NCBI GenBank assembly: GCA_035283845.1
Contig: DATESZ010000182.1
Coordinates: 1-8,192, forward strand
Source: DATESZ01 sp035283845
GTDB lineage: Bacteria > Desulfobacterota > Syntrophia > Syntrophales > JACQWR01
Length of the DNA: 8,192 nt
Reading direction: 5' to 3'
Position 1 is the first letter of the stretch. Every line of letters starts with the position of its first letter. The notes under the pieces are model-generated. The model was not told the DNA's origin, ran no database searches, and worked only from the letters and a program-made list of their open reading frames with translations. A program made the position numbers and the translations under genes. Positions 3,714-8,192 of this stretch are shown one piece after another.

Positions 3714-6692
3714 TCAAAAATTAAGCGGCTTCTGCCACGCCGCCTTGAGTTCGTTTATATCTTCCTCGACGATCCGGTTCCCCTTAAGGCCCTTTATGAT
3801 GAACATGCTTTCCTGAAGCACCGTGCCCACCGGTGCAGCGGCGCAGCCGTCCATTATTTTATCAAATTTTTCCCTGGATTCCGGGAAGACGGTGACGACA
3901 AAACGGCTCTGGGATTCGGAAAAGAGCAGGGTATCGTTGCGATCAATTCCTGTTGCGGGCACGCGCGCCAGATCAATTATCATGCCGAATCCCCCGGCAA
4001 AAGCGACTTCCGCCAGCGCCACACCGAGCCCTCCGTCCGAACAGTCGTGGCATGAGGCCACATATCCCGCCTGGATAGCCGCATGCAGGGCACCGTAAAG
4101 CCTGCCGGCTTTTTTCACATCCACCTTCGGCGCCACGTTGCCGATCGCACCGTGCTGAGCGTACCACTCCGAAGCGCCCAGTTCCGCATACGTATCGCCC
4201 AGGACGTAAACAAGGTGCCCTGCCTCCTTGGCATCCATTGTCACCGCCTGCCTTACGTCATCCATCTTGCCGATGACGGAAAAGAGCATGGTGGGTGGTA
4301 TGGAGATTTTTATGCCGCCGATCTGGTAATCGTTTTTCATGCTGTCTTTTCCCGATATGCAGGGAATGCCGTAGGCCGTCGTCACGTCGTAGAGGGCCAT
4401 ATTGGCACGCACAAGCTGGGCCAGTTTCCGCCGGCCGTCGGGGTTCTTTTCAGACTGGACGGGATCGCACCAGCAGAAATTATCGAGACCGGCGATCCGG
4501 TCAGGGGGGCAGCCCACGGCAACGGCGTTGCGCACCGCCTCGTCAACGGCACAGGCCGCCATGTGATAGGTATCGATATCCCCGTAGCGGGGACAGATGC
4601 CGTGAGCGACAACGACGCCGGCAAAGGAATCAAGAAGCGGCCTTATCACAGCGGCATCGGAGGGGCCGTCATTGGCTGCGCCCACAAGGGGTTTGACGAC
4701 GCTTCCCCCCTGCACCTCATGATCGTATTGCCTGACAACGGCCTCTTTACTGCAGATGTTCAGCCGGGAGAGCATGTCTTTCAGTGCCTGTCCCAGGTTT
4801 CCGGGTTCAGGAAAATCCGGCTCCCCGTAGGAGGCAGGCAACCACCGGGCCTGCAATTTCATCTGGGGAAGCCCCTCGTGGAGGAATTCCATGGCCAGAC
4901 AGACAACGGTCCTATCCCCATAGAGGATGTGAAAAATCCCTGAATCCGTATAGTTGCCGAGCACGGTTGCCTCAACGTCCATCTTCCTCGCCAGGGAAAG
5001 AAATGCCTCCGCCTTTGCCGGATCCACGGCGAGGGTCATCCGTTCCTGCGATTCGGAGATCAGAATCTCCCAGGGATTGAGGCCTGGATACTTGAGGGGA
5101 GCTTTTTTCAGGTCTATTTCACAACCGCCGGCAAGGCGAGCCGTTTCGCCCACCGACGAAGAAAGGCCGCCGGCGCCGTTATCCGTAAGGCAGCGATAGA
5201 GCCCGCGGTCTCTCGCGATAAGGAGAAAATCCGTCATCTTCTTCTGGGTGATGGGATCGCCGATCTGGACTGCCGTCACCGGCGAGCCTTCGTGCAGTTC
5301 TTCCGACGAAAAAGTGGCCCCGTGGATCCCGTCCTTCCCGATGCGGCCGCCTGTCATGACGACTAAATCGCCCGGCATGATCCGCTTCGTATGGGTGGGC
5401 TCACCGTTGAGACGCGCCGGCATGATGCCTCCCGTGCCGCAGTAAACCAGGGGTTTACCCAAGTAGCGTTCATCGAAGACTATAGAGCCGTTGACCGTGG
5501 GGATGCCGCTCTTGTTTCCACCGTGCTCCACCCCTTCACGCACCCCCTCGTATATCCGCCGGGGATGCAGTATGCGCGGCGGCAGGGGTTTTGCGTAGGC
5601 GGGCGGCGCGAAACAGAAGACATCGGTATTGAAGATGAGTTTTGCCCCCATGCCGGTTCCGAATGGGTCCCGGTTGACCCCGACAATCCCCGTCAGGGCG
5701 CCGCCATAGGGATCAAGCGCCGAAGGAGAATTGTGCGTCTCCACCTTGAAGACCAGGTTGTAATCGTCGTCAAATTTAATGATGCCGGCGTTATCGCTGA
5801 AGACGGAGAGACACCAGTCATCCTTACCGAGGCTTTCCCTGATTTTCTTTGTGGCGCCTTTGATATAGCAGTCGAAGAGAGAGCTTATCAGGACGGTTTT
5901 GCCTTCTTCCTCCTCGTAGGTGATCAGGCTGTTGAAAATCTTGTGCTTGCAGTGCTCGGACCAGGTCTGAGCGAGGCATTCCAGTTCCGCATCGGTGATC
6001 TTTCTGCCGAGACCTGCCTTTTTCCTGGCCTTAAGCGCTTCCTCATTTTTCAGGTAGTTGCGGACGACGCGCATTTCCGCAAGGCTCATGGCCAGCACCC
6101 GTTCATTGCTGATTTTAAGGAGTGCCTCATCGTCCACGTCAAGGTCTATCTCTCTGGTCTCCGGCTGATCAATGCCAACGACACGGGGCACGCAGGGGGT
6201 GATGCCTTTTTTTCTGTCCCAGGTTGTCCCGTCAATGATTTCATAGCGTTCGATGAGTTCGTTGGCCAGCAGGCTGGTGGCTATAGATTCCGCCTCTCTT
6301 CTCCCAATTGGACCGCTGATTGCATATTGGCGGGAGGTATAGACCGGCGGCACTTCACTCCAACGTTTTCCCATGAGCAGCCCGATAGCCTCCCGAGCCG
6401 TCTTGCCCACGTTGTCGGTGACGCCAGGACGAAACCCCACCTCGATCAGCCAGTCGAAGCAGTCCATAAGGGGCCGGTTTACGGCAAATTCCTGGATGAC
6501 CGGGTCGGATAGGGGACCGACGGCAGCTTTACGGAGTTCATCGCCCTTCAGTCCGTCATCTATGGTATAAACCTCGACGGTCTTTACGGCATCCACCTGA
6601 ATTCCCAGGTGCTCGACGATTCTCCGCCTGATCTTTTCTCCAAGGGCGTCCCTGATTCCTTTTTTAAAACCGATTTCTATCCGGTCAGGCAT
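3714..6692 (-). CDS. purL: Phosphoribosylformylglycinamidine synthase, synthetase subunit PurL with PurS-like N-terminus
   Basis: A 992-residue ATP-dependent synthetase that turns FGAR plus ammonia into FGAM in the cytoplasm. Residues 1 to about 180 are PurS-like (start RIEIGFKKGIRDALG; a second similar stretch near 120-155). Then come the linker TWSEHCKHKIF (243-253), the first AIR-synthase-like half with VETHNSPSALDPYGG (317-331) and RDPFGTGMGAK, TDNGAGGLSSSVGE (503-516), and the second half with GKDSM (781-785), CHDCSDGGLGVALAE (881-895) and LLFSESQSRFVV (922-933). Ordinary small PurL is about 730 residues with a separate PurS; large one-piece PurL (about 1300) also contains the glutaminase. 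This protein is intermediate: PurS fused, glutaminase separate as purQ next door. THNS replaces the common THNH, which I take as a subgroup feature. The ATG at 6692 follows GGGAGAAGCGGGG. A perfect TTGACA lies upstream on this strand (6740-6745), but no good -10 is spaced from it. Confidence 0.96.
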   Translation of the reverse strand: MPDRIEIGFKKGIRDALGEKIRRRIVEHLGIQVDAVKTVEVYTIDDGLKGDELRKAAVGPLSDPVIQEFAVNRPLMDCFDWLIEVGFRPGVTDNVGKTAREAIGLLMGKRWSEVPPVYTSRQYAISGPIGRREAESIATSLLANELIERYEIIDGTTWDRKKGITPCVPRVVGIDQPETREIDLDVDDEALLKISNERVLAMSLAEMRVVRNYLKNEEALKARKKAGLGRKITDAELECLAQTWSEHCKHKIFNSLITYEEEEGKTVLISSLFDCYIKGATKKIRESLGKDDWCLSVFSDNAGIIKFDDDYNLVFKVETHNSPSALDPYGGALTGIVGVNRDPFGTGMGAKLIFNTDVFCFAPPAYAKPLPPRILHPRRIYEGVREGVEHGGNKSGIPTVNGSIVFDERYLGKPLVYCGTGGIMPARLNGEPTHTKRIMPGDLVVMTGGRIGKDGIHGATFSSEELHEGSPVTAVQIGDPITQKKMTDFLLIARDRGLYRCLTDNGAGGLSSSVGETARLAGGCEIDLKKAPLKYPGLNPWEILISESQERMTLAVDPAKAEAFLSLARKMDVEATVLGNYTDSGIFHILYGDRTVVCLAMEFLHEGLPQMKLQARWLPASYGEPDFPEPGNLGQALKDMLSRLNICSKEAVVRQYDHEVQGGSVVKPLVGAANDGPSDAAVIRPLLDSFAGVVVAHGICPRYGDIDTYHMAACAVDEAVRNAVAVGCPPDRIAGLDNFCWCDPVQSEKNPDGRRKLAQLVRANMALYDVTTAYGIPCISGKDSMKNDYQIGGIKISIPPTMLFSVIGKMDDVRQAVTMDAKEAGHLVYVLGDTYAELGASEWYAQHGAIGNVAPKVDVKKAGRLYGALHAAIQAGYVASCHDCSDGGLGVALAEVAFAGGFGMIIDLARVPATGIDRNDTLLFSESQSRFVVTVFPESREKFDKIMDGCAAAPVGTVLQESMFIIKGLKGNRIVEEDINELKAAWQKPLNF

Positions 6693-6760
6693 GTACGTCC
6701 CCGCTTCTCCCTTTCCTTAGGGTTATCATTCCTCAGGCTTGTCAATAGCAAAAGCCCTTC

Positions 6761-6784
6761 AATAAAGCAAGTTGTGGCTTCATT
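6761..6784. promoter_or_regulatory. Short inverted repeat in the divergent purL/PLP-gene gap
   Basis: AATAAAGC (6761-6768) and GCTTCATT (6777-6784) are inverted copies at seven of eight positions with an eight-base spacer. They end six bases before the -35 of the plus-strand promoter. This could be a regulator site shared by the two divergent genes, but a repeat this short in AT-rich DNA can arise by chance. Confidence 0.2.
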
Positions 6785-6790
6785 ATTCCA

Positions 6791-6819
6791 TTGACATACA
6801 AGACAGTCGTTCCTATACT
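6791..6819 (+). promoter_or_regulatory. Sigma70-type promoter for the PLP enzyme gene
   Basis: TTGACA at 6791-6796 is a perfect -35. After exactly 17 bases, TATACT at 6814-6819 matches the -10 at five of six. Transcription would start near 6826, giving a leader of about 20 bases that contains the strong AGGAG at 6836-6840. This placement also rules out the in-frame TTG at 6791 as a start codon. Confidence 0.8.
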
Positions 6820-6847
6820 CCCCGGAAGAAAAGGAAGGAGAAGAAGC

Positions 6848-8014
6848 ATGGAAATGAAAGCTGGCCTCTCTACTCAGTGCGTCCATAGCGGAGAAATTCA
6901 CGATTCGGAAGGCTCTCCGCACACGCCCATCTATAACACCACTACATTTGCCTTTCCTTCAACAGAAGCGCTGTTGGATGTCGTAGAAGGGAGAAAAGAA
7001 GGTAATCTATACACCCGGTATGGCTTAAACCCTACCATCAAAAGTTTGGAAGTCAAACTGGCAACAATTGAGCATGCTGAATCGGCTATTGCATTTTGTT
7101 CCGGAATGGCCGCTGAGTCCGCCTTGTTCCTTGCCTATGCCAGGAAAGGCGTCGTATGCTTGGGGGACGCATATGGCGGAACGTTGGAACTCCTGGGCAG
7201 CCATCTCAGAAGTCTGAATATCCCCGTACATTTTTTACTCGGCAGTGAACTGGACAAACTGGCGCCTCTGTTGAAACAAGGCGTAGATATCGTCTTTTTT
7301 GAAACCCCAACAAATCCAGTCCTGGAGATATTCGACATAAAAGAGATATCCGGCCTTTCTCACAGATACAATGCCCTTGTCTGCGTGGATAATACATTTG
7401 CCACGCCGGTGAATCAGAACCCTCTTTTATTGGGTGCGGATGTTGTAGTGCATAGCGCTACGAAATATCTCGGTGGACACAGCGACATTACGGCGGGCGC
7501 CTTGATGGGTTCTAAAAAGATATTAGATCCCGTATTGCCATGGAGAAAAAATCTGGGACAGATGATTGCCCCGGAAGTGGCCTCGCTTTTGCTCCGGAGC
7601 ATAAGAAGTTTAGTGTTAAGAGTGAAGCGGCAAAACGAAACGGCTATGGCCGTTGCCTTTAAATTATCGCAGCATCCCAAGGTGAAAAAAGTATACTATC
7701 CCGGATTGGAAAATTTCCCATACAACAAATTGGCTAAAGAACAAATGCGCGGCTTCGGCGGCATGCTGACCATTGAGTTGCATCAGGATACAAAAAAAAC
7801 CGTGGAATTCGTTGATAGAATAAAGTTATTTAAAATAGCGCCGAGTCTCGGCGGCGCTGAAAGTCTCGTAACCCAGCCTGTCACGACTACGCATCACGGG
7901 TTAACCGCGACCGAGTTGAAAACAAGAGGGATTACGGGGTCTATGGTACGATTTTCCGTCGGCTTTGAAGATGCGGAAGATTTGGTTGCTGATTTGGAAC
8001 AGGCGCTCTCGTAA
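6848..8014 (+). CDS. PLP-dependent trans-sulfuration enzyme (cystathionine gamma-synthase/lyase family)
   Basis: A 388-residue Cys/Met-metabolism enzyme of full family length. YTRYGLNPT (55-63) carries the Tyr/Arg that bind cofactor phosphate across the dimer. GDAYGGT (106-112) has Tyr109 stacking on PLP. FETPTNP (151-157) and VDNTFATP (180-187, Asp181) hold the ring. HSATKYLGGHSD (202-213) contains the Schiff-base Lys206. MVRFSVG supplies Arg368 for the substrate carboxylate. It probably acts on cystathionine, homocysteine, cysteine or an O-acylhomoserine in methionine/cysteine metabolism. The residue before SLGG is Pro332 (IAPSLGGAES), whereas gamma-synthases and gamma-lyases I recall have Glu (AESLGG), so the exact reaction is left open. 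AGGAG seven bases before the ATG at 6848 and the promoter just upstream fix the start. No clear terminator follows. It is divergent from purL with 155 bases between the starts. Confidence 0.92.
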   Translation: MEMKAGLSTQCVHSGEIHDSEGSPHTPIYNTTTFAFPSTEALLDVVEGRKEGNLYTRYGLNPTIKSLEVKLATIEHAESAIAFCSGMAAESALFLAYARKGVVCLGDAYGGTLELLGSHLRSLNIPVHFLLGSELDKLAPLLKQGVDIVFFETPTNPVLEIFDIKEISGLSHRYNALVCVDNTFATPVNQNPLLLGADVVVHSATKYLGGHSDITAGALMGSKKILDPVLPWRKNLGQMIAPEVASLLLRSIRSLVLRVKRQNETAMAVAFKLSQHPKVKKVYYPGLENFPYNKLAKEQMRGFGGMLTIELHQDTKKTVEFVDRIKLFKIAPSLGGAESLVTQPVTTTHHGLTATELKTRGITGSMVRFSVGFEDAEDLVADLEQALS

Positions 8015-8121
8015 AAATAGGGAGTCAGTTGATTCCAGTCGGGAATTCTCTGGTAAAGATTCAGTCTTGAGGGGGCATGTAATTTTTTTCTGGACTCGAC
8101 AATAAATTTGAGATATACATC

Positions 8122-8192
8122 ATGGCCATGAGTAATCACATGGTCATACAGGGGCGTTTAGTAAGCAGTGACGACATTGATACAGTTCGAGA
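8122..8192 (+). CDS. Start of a probable DUF4338 (DruA-like) protein, cut by the window edge
   Basis: The last 71 bases give an open frame reading MAMSNHMVIQGRLVSSDDID and three more residues. VIQGRxxSxxDIxxxR is how I remember the opening of DUF4338 proteins, the family that includes DruA of the Druantia anti-phage system, whose stand-alone members are often repeated in genomes and suspected to be mobile. Only 23 codons are visible, so the call rests on this one motif. The start may be 8122, 8128 or 8140; none has a clear Shine-Dalgarno sequence. The 107 bases between this gene and the PLP enzyme hold a run of seven T near 8084-8090 but no stable hairpin. Confidence 0.5.
   Translation, partial: MAMSNHMVIQGRLVSSDDIDTVR

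Noticed and set aside
5391..6512. Long plus-strand open frame of 373 codons
   Set aside because: It is fully antisense to purL, whose protein is conserved throughout. The translation has no recognisable domain.
6791..6847. In-frame TTG at 6791 as a longer start for the PLP enzyme
   Set aside because: The TTG is part of the -35 hexamer, has no ribosome binding site, and the added residues do not look like the family. AGGAG before the ATG at 6848 decides the start.
8015..8095. Terminator after the PLP enzyme using the T run near 8084-8090
   Set aside because: No GC-rich hairpin lies directly before the T run; only four-base CCAG/CTGG pairings are visible.

Overview
The window is bacterial. 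The genes are packed tightly, most start codons have a Shine-Dalgarno sequence, and there is a consensus sigma70-type promoter. The long PurL carrying its own PurS-like N-terminal region, paired with a long PurQ, suggests Desulfobacterota (former Deltaproteobacteria) or a relative, possibly a syntroph or sulfate reducer. That placement is inference from remembered protein styles; no search was run.

Layout from left to right. Positions 1-426 (minus) hold a broken REP-associated tyrosine transposase whose catalytic middle is deleted. It is preceded by a short palindromic motif of the kind found next to such elements. Positions 488-2670 (minus) are an accessory cluster with all genes in one direction and spacing between -4 and about 25 bases. 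In transcription order it reads: DUF4258 toxin-like protein, YgiT/MqsA-type zinc-finger antitoxin-like protein, ADP-ribosylglycohydrolase, a possible 41-residue ORF, a YggL-type 50S-ribosome-binding protein, and a DUF2442 protein. Two of the junctions are ATGA overlaps. An AT-rich gap (2671-2873) ahead of the cluster carries an imperfect palindrome and promoter-like hexamers.

Positions 2874-6692 (minus) are purL-purQ, which together make phosphoribosylformylglycinamidine synthase, the fourth step of de novo purine synthesis. Divergent from purL, across a 155-base gap, a PLP-dependent trans-sulfuration enzyme (Cys/Met metabolism family) runs on the plus strand from a near-perfect promoter. The last 71 bases open a gene that looks like a DUF4338 (DruA-like) protein and is cut off by the window edge.

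The housekeeping part (purine and sulfur amino-acid genes) is ordinary. The part worth attention is the minus-strand cluster, where a toxin-antitoxin-like pair is joined to an enzyme that removes ADP-ribose and to a ribosome-binding protein. It lies between core genes and transposase debris, which fits an acquired stress or defence cassette, but its function is not shown by the sequence.
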